Shown here piece after piece: positions 33,608 through 46,500 of a stretch of 64,000 bases of DNA. The DNA is from Ostrinia nubilalis. Taxonomy: Eukaryota > Arthropoda > Insecta > Lepidoptera > Crambidae. Both the position numbers and the translations under genes were made by a program. Where the stretch lies: the NCBI RefSeq assembly GCF_963855985.1, contig NC_087104.1, positions 3,782,001 through 3,846,000 on the forward strand, read 5' to 3'. Below the pieces are notes generated by a model. It was not told the DNA's origin. It searched no databases and saw only the letters and a list, made by a program, of their open reading frames with translations. Positions within the stretch are counted from its first letter, which is position 1. Each line of letters starts with the position of its first letter.

Positions 33608-34170
33608 ATTAAGTACGTTCCTGTATAAAAGTAGGTTTTTCAAAAATAATTGTACAAAATTACTCAGAAGTGTAAACTTATAGAAGTGCTGTCAAAATGA
33701 CTGTGCTGATAGATTTTAATTTCGTCTTTTAATTAATAAATTATGGCCAGTCCCAACAATCTGAAAGAAGTGTTTTCGCAAAACATGTGTGTTTGCGATC
33801 CTAAATTCCCTCTCAAACTGTGCAAACAAAAATTATAATATTATACCTATAGTATATAAGTATAAAATTAAATCATCTATTTTAATACAAAAATGAAAAT
33901 ATTTTTTATACTATAACGAATACTCTAGCCGACGTCTATCAAAAATTCCATGCTTTGGTCTGAGGCTTTGGTACTGTGAAATATTATCTCCTATAATTAG
34001 ATCCGATCCCTCCATCGGAACTCTTTGACAGCCTTTATAAAAAGAGCCGCTTTGAAAAGCTTCGGAATATGCTTTTGCTACTACAATGTTTCATCAAGAT
34101 AGATTTTTTAGTTCTATTTACATAAAGTTCAATAGGCACACAATAAAAACAAATACAAAATTAAAATCAC

Positions 34171-34176
34171 TTTATT
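34171..34176 (-). terminator. Probable poly(A) signal of thrombospondin
   Basis: AATAAA on the minus strand, about 290 bp beyond the stop at 34464-34466. No stronger signal was noticed between them. Confidence 0.5.
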
Positions 34177-34463
34177 AAAATGAACGTCATCATTATACTT
34201 AGGTACTTAAATATTAGGTGTCCTTACCCACTAATTACATAACATTTATTCAAAAACTTTCCATTTTCGTAAAGAAAAATGCACTTTATTTTATTTATTT
34301 CTTTCACAATCTCAGAAATGGGTCGTCTCAACGCATAATTCGACATTTAATCTTTTTTTTTAAATCAGGACAATTAAAATTCTCTCTAGATTTAAAAAGA
34401 ATCCATGTTACAGGTGGTAAGTTCTGGAGACACCATGTATTTTTGTATTAATTTATCTAAAAG

Positions 34464-34555
34464 TTACTGGTAATAAAACTCGTGGTCTACTTCTAGTTTC
34501 TTCTCCTTCAGGATTCGTGGCGACAGCTCTGAGACTATGTTTGATGGAATTTTAT
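34464..34555 (-). CDS. Tsp: Thrombospondin exon 21 (C-terminus and stop)
   Basis: Acceptor tttctctttccag, phase 1 in. Reads [20 protein letters not shown] then EVDHEFYYQ and stops with TAA. Confidence 0.9.
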
Positions 34556-37500
34556 CTGGAAAGAGAAATTATTAACTAATCAAACGATGTAATAAGTATC
34601 TTCTTGTAAATGCTGACTCCTCACTACAGCAGGATCGGAGTAAAACTACTTTTTTTTATGATGGTAACCGCGAATCCCTATTAAAACATTATCTTCTTCT
34701 TTTCATGTCGACAACAAACTTATACAGTGCTAGTTCAAAACTCCGGTATAAGAGTGGCGTTTTCAGTAGCTTACAGCAAAAGTGAAAAAATGGAAAAAAT
34801 AGCAATATTTTTCTTTGCAATTTCTCTTCATCATACTCGTGAGTCATCTGAAAACAAAATTTTCTCAGTTTTTCCACTCACCATTACACCTATACACTAG
34901 GTTAGACCAGATGATCATCTCTTGTGAGAAGCAGAAGACGCCGAGCCTTCCTCCCTTCAGGGTGTTGTCATACACGTTCCCTGAGTCGGCCACGAGGCGG
35001 TTGTTCTCGTATATCTTGAGACGGATCAGCCCGATCTTCGGGCGGTGCAGCAGACTCCAGCGATAGGCCGTCTTTTCACGCCAGCCTACGTTGCGAGGGT
35101 CTTTCCATAGGAGAGTCACCTAGCAAAAATAGAAGACCATTATAATTTCCATTTCAAGGACGAAAATTTTTCGTTCGTCTTTCGGCCTTATCATCACTTT
35201 CTACTGTGTGAGATTCTGGCAAACAGCTTCTTCACTGTGGCAAAAAAGATTAGACTAGAAAAAAATCCTAGCAGCGTTTTTTACTAGGAGTTAGTTGAAG
35301 AACTGTGATTAAAAGCACTTAGGAATTCAGCACAAGTACATTATTATAACAAAAAATATTTTCCAACTTCATGTCTCCAGGGATCAAATTGTTTGAAAAA
35401 CCTAACTTACCCAAGGGAGTCAACTTTGCCTCAACTTAATTTAGTATTTATTGAGAATTAACTAACTTCCGAGTCTTGTCACCGCTCACGTATAATTTAT
35501 GAAGTGGGAGCATTTTTGGGGAGGTTATTTACAACCTAGTTAGTGAAGTACGTAATAATAATAACAATCTGAAATCACTTTTCAACATTCTGACACAAAA
35601 CCCAAGAGTTTTGTAGTACTACTTTTAATCCCTATCTGGTCAACGGGACTATTTCCAACCTCTCTTTCCCATCACTACAACCCCTATTAGCTACAGCTTG
35701 ACCATAAAATAAAAACCCAACCAGTGAAGGCCAAGTTTGTCCCAGGGGAAAGTCCCACAAAGAAAGTAATCAGAAGAACATAAGAGATCGAAATTAAGGA
35801 TCGATTGACCTGACCAGGGGTAGACTCGGTATTCCACAGAGCGTTCCTAAGCGTTTTCCATGGCTCGGTCTTGGAGTTGACTTGGATACCGGGAACATAG
35901 GAAGAGTTTGAAATAAAGTATCGACTTACCTGGTCAGGTGTAGACTCCGTGTTCCATAGAGCGTTCCTGAGGGTCTTTCCTGGCCCGGTCTTGGAGTTGA
36001 CCAGTTTGAGTTGGATGCCAGGTTCCGCCACGGCTCGGAAAGGCGTCGTCTGCCAATACGTTTGAGTGTTCTTCTTCCACATTACCACGTAGAAGCGCTT
36101 GTTGTTTTGATATCTGGTGAAAAGATAATAATTTCAAAAAATAAGTATGCTGTTAAGGGGCTTCCTTGACACAGTTAAAATTGGGGCATCCTATGTTCCT
36201 GATAATGATTGAAACTTCATTAATGACTATGCATGCATACCTCTTCTGGCGACTAGGAGGCAGGAGAGAATTTTTTTTACACTAAGAATTATTTGCCTCT
36301 TGTTCTGCACAAGCAAAATTACTTTTTGTCAAGATTTAGGTAGGTTATATTTATAGAATTTATAATCAGTTAGAGCACCTCATTTTCTCGGAGCACCAAA
36401 CCATATTTTGCAAACAAAACACTTACCCAAATATAAACCCGACATAGTCATCATCAATGTTGCTGTCAACGAAGAAAGTGCCATCAAAGTCGACCCCGCC
36501 AAAGTATTCGAAGCCGACGGCAAGTCCAGGGTCGGAGTTGAGCGTCTGGAGTATCTCCGCACCCTCGTTGTTGATGGCCCAGTTGGGGTCCTGTTGCGAC
36601 TCGCCCTCGGGGTCCAGACGGACTGTCATGTATTTTCTAGAATAGGAATAATGATTAAAATTATTATTTTAGATATTATCTCTATAATATCAGCCTACGA
36701 TTGGAGAAGAAGTCTCTAACTGTAGAAGACTGTATTTATCAATACCAATCTTCATATCTCATTCTGAGGAGATGATGATAAAGAAATAAAGAAGAATAAT
36801 ATTAATGCGTTCTGTTAAAGCAAGAGGGTAATCTAATAGATTACCTGAAGTCCGTCCGATGAATCCTTGAGTTGTTGGGGCAGTTGTCAAGTTCGTTGAT
36901 GACTTGGTCGCCGTCGAAATCGTTGTCGCAGGCGTCGCCCACTCTATCACCTGGACCAAATATTTATTGATAAAAACTTTGCACGTTCTTAAGTTTTAAT
37001 TAAATATGAATGCATAGCTTATCCCAGAAACCATAGTATAAGTAGGTATAAGGGTTCACTTGTCGACAAACGTAACGTAGGATGTTCCGACAATCTCAAA
37101 AAAGCGGGAAATCAGGCTTTTTGACGCGGTTTGACGTTTTAGTCATGGTTGCCGCCTTTCTTAGGGAAGACGAGTGATAAATCGGCTGCAAAAATGATAA
37201 CATCATCTAGAAAAAACCCATTTGGAGTCTCTACCTTTGCTATCTCTGGTTAGCAACTAGCGGGCTCAGCGTCGCGTCGCACGCGTCGCCCTTGCCTAGA
37301 CTATTCCCAACTATGCCCTAACGTTGCTATATCCCTTTGGTCGCAATTAGCACCTTGCTTAGGGGAGGCAAAGTTAAGTCCAGCAGCAGAGCAGTTGTCT
37401 GAAAAATTACTTATATTACCTAAAAGCCTATCAGAGTCCCTACCATTGCTGTCCCTCTGGTCGCGGTTAGCCACGAGCGGGCAGTTGTCCTCAGCGTCGG

Positions 37501-40500
37501 GCACGCCGTCGTTGTCGTCGTCGTCGTCGCACGCGTCGCCCTTGCCGTCACCGTCCACGTCCAGTTGGTCGCTGTTCGGATCGTACGGGCAGTTGTCGAG
37601 GCCGTCTTGGATGCCGTCCCTGGAAAAGTAAGTTGGAGCTAGTTTTGTTTCGATCAAAATATGTCCACTGCTGTATAAAAGTTAAGATTCCTGCCGTCCC
37701 TGGATAAATAAGAGTTGAACTTGGAGCTACTTTTGCTTCGATCAAAATACGTCTACTGCTGGAAAAAAGTTAAATTTCTCCCTTATAGATTTCTAAAGTA
37801 GCAGTCCAGCTTTGCTCACATGCGTCCAGTTGGTTCTTGTGACCTTCACCAGATCGTCGATCCACTTGGGAGGCTTGAAAATACTGTTTTTCGGTCAATG
37901 ATCAAAGCTCGAGAACTTTTTTGCCCCAATGGCCATCAGTTCTACAAGCGAATACTTGGGGTGCCCAAAGTTATGGTTCCAAAGTAGTGGTGGAAATATT
38001 TTTAGCGTCCAATTCATTGCGAAATTACCAAATAAGGTCCCTTTTGCAATTATTTGATGTCAAAGCAATCGCCAAATGTGTGAAACCTCCTAAATACGGG
38101 ACTATTCCCACGTCTCGTTCCCAGCGCTGCAACTCCTGTGTAGCCAGGATTTACAGCTTGTCCGCCAATAAAAACCCAACCAGTGAAGGTCAAGTTGGTC
38201 CCGGGGGAAAGTTAAACTGTGTACTCACTGGTCGCGGTCGACGTCGCTGTCGCAGGCGTCGCCGACGTTGTCGCGGTCGGCGTCGTCCTGCGCGGGGTTG
38301 CGCACGCGCGGACAGTTGTCGCACGCGTCGCCGATGCTGTCGCTAGAGCTGTGTACTCACTGGTCGCGGTCGACGTCGCTGTCGCAGGCGTCGCCGACGT
38401 TGTCGCGGTCGGCGTCGTCCTGCGCGGGGTTGCGCACGCGCGGACAGTTGTCGCACGCGTCGCCGATGCTGTCGCTAGAGCTGTGTACTCACTGGTCGCG
38501 GTCGACGTCGCTGTCGCAGGCGTCGCCGACGTTGTCGCGGTCGGCGTCGTCCTGCGCGGGGTTGCGCACGCGCGGACAGTTGTCGCACGCGTCGCCGATG
38601 CTGTCGCTAGAGCTGTGTACTCACTGGTCGCGGTCGACGTCGCTGTCGCAGGCGTCGCCGACGTTGTCGCGGTCGGCGTCGTCCTGCGCGGGGTTGCGCA
38701 CGCGCGGACAGTTGTCGCACGCGTCGCCGATGCTGTCGCTAGAGCTGTGTACTCACTGGTCGCGGTCGACGTCGCTGTCGCAGGCGTCGCCGACGTTGTC
38801 GCGGTCGGCGTCGTCTTGTGCGGGGTTGCGAACGCGCGGACAGTTGTCGCACGCGTCGCCGATGCTGTCGCTAGAGCTGTGTACTCACTGGTCGCGGTCG
38901 ACGTCGCTGTCGCAGGCGTCGCCGACGTTGTCGCGGTCGGCGTCGTCCTGCGCGGGGTTGCGCACGCGCGGACAGTTGTCGCACGCGTCGCCGATGCTGT
39001 CGCTAGAGCTGTGTACTCACTGGTCGCGGTCGACGTCGCTGTCGCAGGCGTCGCCGACGTTGTCGCGGTCGGCGTCGTCCTGCGCGGGGTTGCGCACGCG
39101 CGGACAGTTGTCACAAGCGTCGCCGATGGTGTCGCTAGAGCTGTGTACTCACTGGTCGCGGTCGACGTCGCTGTCGCAGGCGTCGCCGACGTTGTCGCGG
39201 TCGGCGTCGTCTTGCGCGGGGTTGCGCACGCGCGGACAGTTGTCGCACGCGTCGCCGATGCTGTCGCTAGAGCTGTGTACTCACTGGTCGCGGTCGACGT
39301 CGCTGTCGCAGGCGTCGCCGACGTTGTCGCGGTCGGCGTCGTCCTGCGCGGGGTTGCGCACGCGCGGACAGTTGTCACAAGCGTCGCCGATGGTGTCGCT
39401 AGAGCTGTGTACTCACTGGTCGCGGTCGACGTCGCTGTCGCAGGCGTCGCCGACGTTGTCGCGGTCGGCGTCGTCTTGCGCGGGGTTGCGCACGCGCGGA
39501 CAGTTGTCACAAGCGTCGCCGATGGTGTCGCTAGAGCTGTGTACTCACTGGTCGCGGTCGACGTCGCTGTCGCAGGCGTCGCCGACGTTGTCGCGGTCGG
39601 CGTCGTCTTGTGCGGGGTTGCGAACGCGCGGACAGTTGTCGCACGCGTCGCCGATGGTGTCGCGATCTGTGTCCTCTTGGCGGGGATTATACGCTCGGGG
39701 GCAGTTGTCTTCTTCGTTTATAATGCCTGGCAAAATTATTATAATAAGTCACTGGCTCGTATAACTACATACAGGCACAGAATAAGTAATAGTACAGGTA
39801 CAGAAGGATTACTCCGCAAGACGATTTAAATAAATGCGAGTCTTGCTACGACGCGATACAGTGGAATTCAGCTCGCACAGCACTACGTACCTACAATTTT
39901 ATTCTCCTACAAGTTTTGTCTCTTTCTATCGCGTGCCTCTGAACTCTTCTTACGCTGTTAGGGTTGCTGTCTAGTAGTGTCTAGTAAAAAAATAATTAAT
40001 CTACTTATTTGTTATGAGGTACGTATGTAGGTAAGTACGCATTCATTATGGAAAACCTTGGGAGAGGCCTTTGCCCAGCAGTGGACGTCATTTATTTTGG
40101 CTGAAACGAACGAACGCATTCTGAGCAGTAGTCATGGTAGGTTAGGTTCCTATACTATTCTAAGAATTATTGATTACCTACATGGTCAACATACCTTTCA
40201 GCATCTTTGGGAAGCGAAAAAAAAGATAAATCCGGTAGATTTCTTTTCGAATTTAAACACCCGAACGCCGCACAATAATATTTCTTTCTCTTTATGTCCA
40301 TTTTTAAATAATACTTCGATCATAGAATTAGTTACTACAACGCACGCCAGCGTCCTGACGGGCGCGCGCGTGACACTCGACTGATATAATACCCGCCGGC
40401 GGGGCGCTTCGCTATAGGTAATTATCGGATGTACCGCGCGGAGTGAGCCAGGCCTGATACAGGTTAGGCCACAAATTCTTGCAAATAGCCACGCTTGATT

Positions 40501-43500
40501 TCTTGACAACGGTTCGAGGTAGAGACGAGTGGGTGATGGGAAACTATGCATAATTTCATTACTTTCTAGTTCAACCTGTAGTATACACACGTGATGTTAT
40601 ATTATCCCACCAATTTTTGATAAGAAAAGCTTTCCATTTTGTCATACCAATAGAGTTACAAGGATTGCGAATCGCAATTTGCGATCTTTCTATCTACTCT
40701 TCATTGTTCTTTATAGGCTTCAAATTTTTATCTAAAATTGGAGGATTGTTTTCCATCAGTTATTATCTGATTCAATCTCTTGACTATGGTTATTGTACCT
40801 ACCTACCTTACAATGCTATGCATAAGGGTTTTCTTCAAAGTTAAATTATTAACACTTACCATCATCATCCATGTCGGGATCGCAGACGTCTCCTATCCCG
40901 TCTCCATCCGTATCCTCCTGGTCGGGGTTATACCTCCGGGGGCAGTTGTCGCAGAGGTCACCGCGCTTATCGCTCTGGTCTTCATCCCTATCGGCCTGGT
41001 CTGGGTTGGCGATGAGTGGGCAGTTGTCCTGTATGCCATTGTGAAATGTTATGGAAGAGGTACTTTTGCTATAGCAATCTAGTACCAGGAAAAGTCAAGG
41101 CGCCTTTTGCCAGATATTTACTAAGGAAAACGTGGGACTGCTAAATTATAAATACTCGTAGATAGAGCTATAAACATTTCGCTGGTTCAAGTTGAAGCAT
41201 CAGGAAACGTCAATGATTTAAAAAGGGAAAGACTGCGTGGTTTCAGGCTTTATAACAACGTTACAACAATCTCAAAAGTTGGAACGCCACAATTTAATTA
41301 CATTTTCAGTCTGTGCCCTAGAAAAAATAGATTTCAAAGCATTTTTACTGGGTGTGAGAATAAAAGTAGTATACATCTTCTACCGCTAATTCGCTAGTAG
41401 CTTAACAGAAAAGACAAAAATATTCTCACCGGGTGGTTAGCAATCCCATCTCCATCCGCGTCTGGATCGCACGAGTCTCCTACGCCGTCGCCATCTGCGT
41501 CCTCTTGTCCCGAGTTGGAGACGGTGGGACAGTTGTCAGCTTTGCAGCGGACTTCTGAACAGTCCAGGCGGTGGTCGGGGTATCCGTCCAGGTCGGTGTC
41601 CCGCCCACAGACTGTGCCGTTACCCGCCCAGCCCGTCTGTAGGGTAGGATAATCTTTTGAATTTGAATTGCGAACTTCGAACAACGTTATTTATGAAGTA
41701 TCGAATATTTCCATGCCTCTAACGAAAAGTGGCATGCCATTTATGGATCTACGTAAATAGCGCTACAGATTAGCTGAACTACTGATGGTTCGTGAACTGG
41801 ACGGATCGTAAAGCTAGTGGTCATAGGTTCAATGCCAGAACAACAAGTGCTTGAACATTATCGCGTATTGGTGCAGAGTTGCAGATCAACGTAAAACATC
41901 TACTTAGATGTTTTTACTTACTCGTATGTATTTCAACATGGTTATGCCTATCTATTGTCTAGTTTCTTTACAAGCTGATTTACCTTTTAACATGTAGCTT
42001 GTATATTATACTTGTAGTAACATTTCGTAAAGCGAAATATTTTACGAGAATAGAATTTGGTCCCAATATGAGAAAAGTTATAAGAAAAAGAATTGAATTG
42101 CGACTTCTATTGTGAAAGTTAGTTTGGTATTCCTACTTTACAAACAAGTATTCATGTTTCAAAGTCTATTCCAGAGAAGTTTCAGACATTTCAAGATGAA
42201 TTGCTTGTCATGCAAATTCCAATCCACTTGAGCAATTTATATTTGATTAGCATTCGAGCAAATAAAATATCAAGCCCTCAAGTTTTCATACAAACTTAGG
42301 TCTAACTCGCTCAATCTATCAATCATTGTGTATCTCTTTTCATTGTAACACTTTTCTTAGCTAGACTAAATAACTTAGTAACATGTAAGTAGGTAAGTAC
42401 ACGAGGAATAGGAAACCTTTTTGTAGTGCGTTTAATATCTGTAATCATTCTTATTGTTATTGTAGGCAACACACAACCTATATGACACTTTTTGGTGTAA
42501 GCAACACCTGAATATTCAAGTTACTCACCGCGCAAACGTTTTTATTTTGTTACCGCACCTACCCACAGACGACATTGAGCCGACGGTAGTAGTTGGGATC
42601 GCACAGCCTCATCAGAGACTCGGAGCCCTGGTTGAAGTCGTCCAAGCACGTCTGGGTGGTGTTCACGAATATCTAAAAATGTTGAGTCCAAAACCGTGGG
42701 TAGACTAGTTACTCAGTACTCACCGCGCAAACGCATTTGTTGCCGTACCCACAGACGGCGTTAAACCGCCGGCAGTAGTTGGGGTCGCACAGCCTGATCA
42801 GAGACTCGCCCCGGTCAAAGTCGTCAAAACACGGCCGGGTGGTGTTCACGAAGAAGTTGCCTCCGCACGGCACGCAAATGTATGAGCCCTGCCAAAAATA
42901 TTTATTGTCATCTGAGAAGTTTATGAGTTATACTTAATTGATATTCCACAAGCTAGACGTCAAAGTTTGTTAGAATATCGTACACTGATTAAAGCGTGGG
43001 ACACTTGATCCCGATTATATTAATTAAAAGGAATAGTACCTGTTCAATTCTTCCTAAGTTGAAGAAGAAGAACTCATACCTAGATCTAATAAAACGGTAA
43101 AAAAAGAAACGGACCTAAATGAGATCCCTGTAGGACCCCTGACTAATTATAATCGCTTGCGGTGAATAACCCTTGACAGTTACAGACTCGTGTGTTTTAT
43201 GTTAGACTACCTACAGTCAATACAGCAGTGCTTCCCATGTGTTTCAAGCTTAACACAAGACAGTGGGTGTGGTCTACTTTATCGAATGCGTTGTTGAAGT
43301 CTTAGAGACTTGGCGGATGTTTGGTGTAGCGGCTCTGAACGGACTACTATGACGAGAGGTCCCGGGTCCGATTCCCGGCCGGGCAGAAATTGAAATGATG
43401 GATTTTAATTTCTGTGACGGGTCTGTGTGTTTTTTTTCTGTGTATAATATGTATTTATTTACAAAAGTGTTTAAGTATGTTTATATCAGTTGTCTAGTAC

Positions 43501-46500
43501 CCAATCCCATAGTACAAGCTTTGCTTAGTTTGGGGCTAACGGCGCAGTGTAAAATGTCGAAGGAAATGTCCAAGGATATAGCATTTGTTTCATCTTCACT
43601 TACCGGAGTGTTAACGCACAGTCTTCCCCTCGGGCAAATTGCCCTGCCCTCAGCGCACTCATCGATATCCACACACTGTTCCTTCCTGACTTCATTCCCT
43701 GCCCCCCTCCAGCCCTGGCTGCCCTCAAACCCGGCAGGGCAGGGGCCGCATTGGAAACCTCCCTCTTCGTTGCGACAGGAGACCAAGTCGTCGCAAGGTC
43801 TGATCAGGTCACACTCGTCTACGTCTACGCATCCGTAGCCTGAGAAATATGGGTATTGGATTAAAAACTTAGATGTTCTAAACAAAAGAGCATCAAACTC
43901 AAATTCGGCAGCACTTGGCGAAAGAGTATCTACTTCTATGATTATTTTATCTACAGGTATATAGCTACCAGCATCTTCCAAGTCTGCTATGTCTATCTAC
44001 ATCGCTTTAGTTGAAAGGCAAATAAGACCTACCATCTCTATATTCGTATCCTTTCTCGCATCCCTCACACTGGTAGTAAGGGCTGTTGGACATAGGTCTG
44101 CAAGGCCTATTGCCGCAGGGCCTATGGGTTTCGCAGATATGCTGGCATCGTCTTCCATCACCGGAGTAGCCTTGAGGGCAGGAACCACAGCGGGGGCCTG
44201 CTGAAGTTTCCCGACACTCTACCCCTGGAAGAATATCAAAAGAGATCAGTATCTATAGATACTTTGGGACAATAGGCTGTTTTAGAAATGAATGAACAAA
44301 CCTTGGAAGCAAGTGTTTACGGTACAGGACACCTTGTAACAGTCCTGTCCGTTACCAGTATATCCAGCTGGGCAAGATCCACATCGGAACTCTCCGTTAG
44401 GCAAGTCGTGACAAGGAACGCCTAGAAGAGTGAAAAATGAGGATGAAGAGGTCCTAGAGCATTTTTGTAAAATAATATATAATTTTGGGATATGTGCCTA
44501 TACTTACGTCCACCGAAGCAAGGGTTGGCGCTGCATGGAGAGGTGCAAGTTATCCCGTCACTGGTCTGGCCGTTCGGACATCTATCGCATCGGTAGCCTT
44601 TGTCCGTGTCCGTACAATATTGTCCTAAAATAGTTAAATGTAACTTCTTAATCGAAAAGAGATACTTCAAGAGAGTGATTTTCTGGCTTACTTATTTTTG
44701 GGTGTAGTTGATATAGAACTATTATTTGCTGATTTAGTATTATGTATTGTTAATACAGCTTAACAAGAATAAGTCTACAAACGAAATTATCATTTTTCTT
44801 TAACAAACCAGTTAAGGATAAAGGGACAAATCGCAATCGACACTTCAGCATGGAAGCTGCTGAAAGTCGCTTTCAAATCCCGCCAATTTGAAAAGGGGAG
44901 TACCTATACGAGACTAGTCCCACCTCTCGTTTCCACTATTCCAACTCCCGTGTACCCAAGATCTTTTTTTTATCCACAACGAGGAAGCTCTTGGCCTGTA
45001 TCTCACCTGATGGTAAGTGACGATCAGGCCGAAGGTGGAAGCGAGCTTCTTCTGTTTTATTTTAGGATCTTCATCAGAATCTTACCCCTCGAGCAAGGCC
45101 TCCTGTTGCACTGGATGGGCACGCAGCGGCGGCCGTCGCCTTCCATGCCGGGCGGGCACGGTCCACACTCCGCGCCCGAAGCCGTGTTGCGGCATTGCAC
45201 GCCTGTACCCGGTTGCAATGTTAACTTTGTACCTTGGCTTTGTACCCTTAGGCCTAGTTCAGACTTAGCGATAGTCGCGCGGTTTCTGGGCAGTCTTCGT
45301 ATATTTGCATAAACCTTAACAGCACGGTTACCGCCACATTGCCTCGTCAATGAGAACCATCCAGAAACCACCCGGTTATAGCGCGTGTCTGAACCAGGCC
45401 TTATTTTGCATTTATGATCTTTGACATTATCCCTTTACAAGGATTGGTCAACTTTCCTTGCCATCAACTGTTGGTGTCGCGGGCACTATAGGGATGGTTA
45501 TTTTTCTGGTAAGGGTCATTACTGGTTAAGGCAACCAACTATATTTAAAAAGCTATTTCGTTCAAATCCCTGATAATAAACAGTTGACACTATGATGAAA
45601 CCGGACGGCCCGATGGCTAAAGTTATGATGACATCATGTGCAATGATGCAAACATTAATCTGTCATTGACTGCTCCTAACTCATGAATTTAGCATTCAAT
45701 TTTGTCATTAGTCTACGAGTAGGTAGGTATTATCTATCTCACAAAATATGGTTTAATATTATTTATTTAATATTTCCATTTGCGATTACCTATAAATGGC
45801 TAAGCAGATACATAATTTAAGGTCCCATTATTTGTATTGTATTGCTGTTGGTTTTCCGAATAAAATAAATAAATAAATATCATTTTGATGCAAAAAAAAT
45901 GTAAAACACAGTGTTGACTTGACAAAATTTCGTTAGAAATGATTTTACATTACCGATCAACATCTAATCCATGAAGTGTTTAATATTGCCATTTACATAA
46001 TTATGTGACTACAACGAAAATTTGTCACAAAATTCATTGGATTTATGAAATGCTTAACTCTGTCCGCTTATAAAGCCTCAAATTGATCCTCTACCAGATA
46101 ATCCGCGGAATCAACGCTAAGCCCTAATTTAAATAATTTATTTCGTGTGCCCACAGAGTGCCTCGCCCACCAGTAAATTTAAAACATTACAAATATTACA
46201 CGTTGTTAATATTTATATGAAGGGTAATCAAGCAACTTATACATTCACGCACAAAATGTGGGCGGACTAGGAACTCTGCAGGCAATTTAGAGGTTAAATT
46301 GGAGAAGAAATAAAAGTCCAAATACTTTTAGAATATTTTAATAAAAACCCACAAGTATAAAAGTTGCTTGATTCTCCTTAAAACTACGTTAATAAAGGTT
46401 ATTATAGTCTTATACAATATTTAAAATAAAAAAAGAAGACAATAGAAGAAGAAAGAGATGAAAATCACAAACCTACCTACGCAAATTCTGTGAGCAAAGG

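Noticed and set aside
38212..39829. Very long open frames on both strands (430-536 codons) with perfect 44-residue repeats, looking like silk or Ala/Thr/Val-rich proteins
   Set aside because: They are alternative frames of the 132-bp thrombospondin exon array, which has a stop-poor GC-rich composition. The true exon frame with DNCP motifs explains the sequence.
43318..43390. tRNA gene
   Set aside because: Only a B-box-like part is good; the sequence continues into a typical SINE body, so it is a tRNA-derived retroposon.
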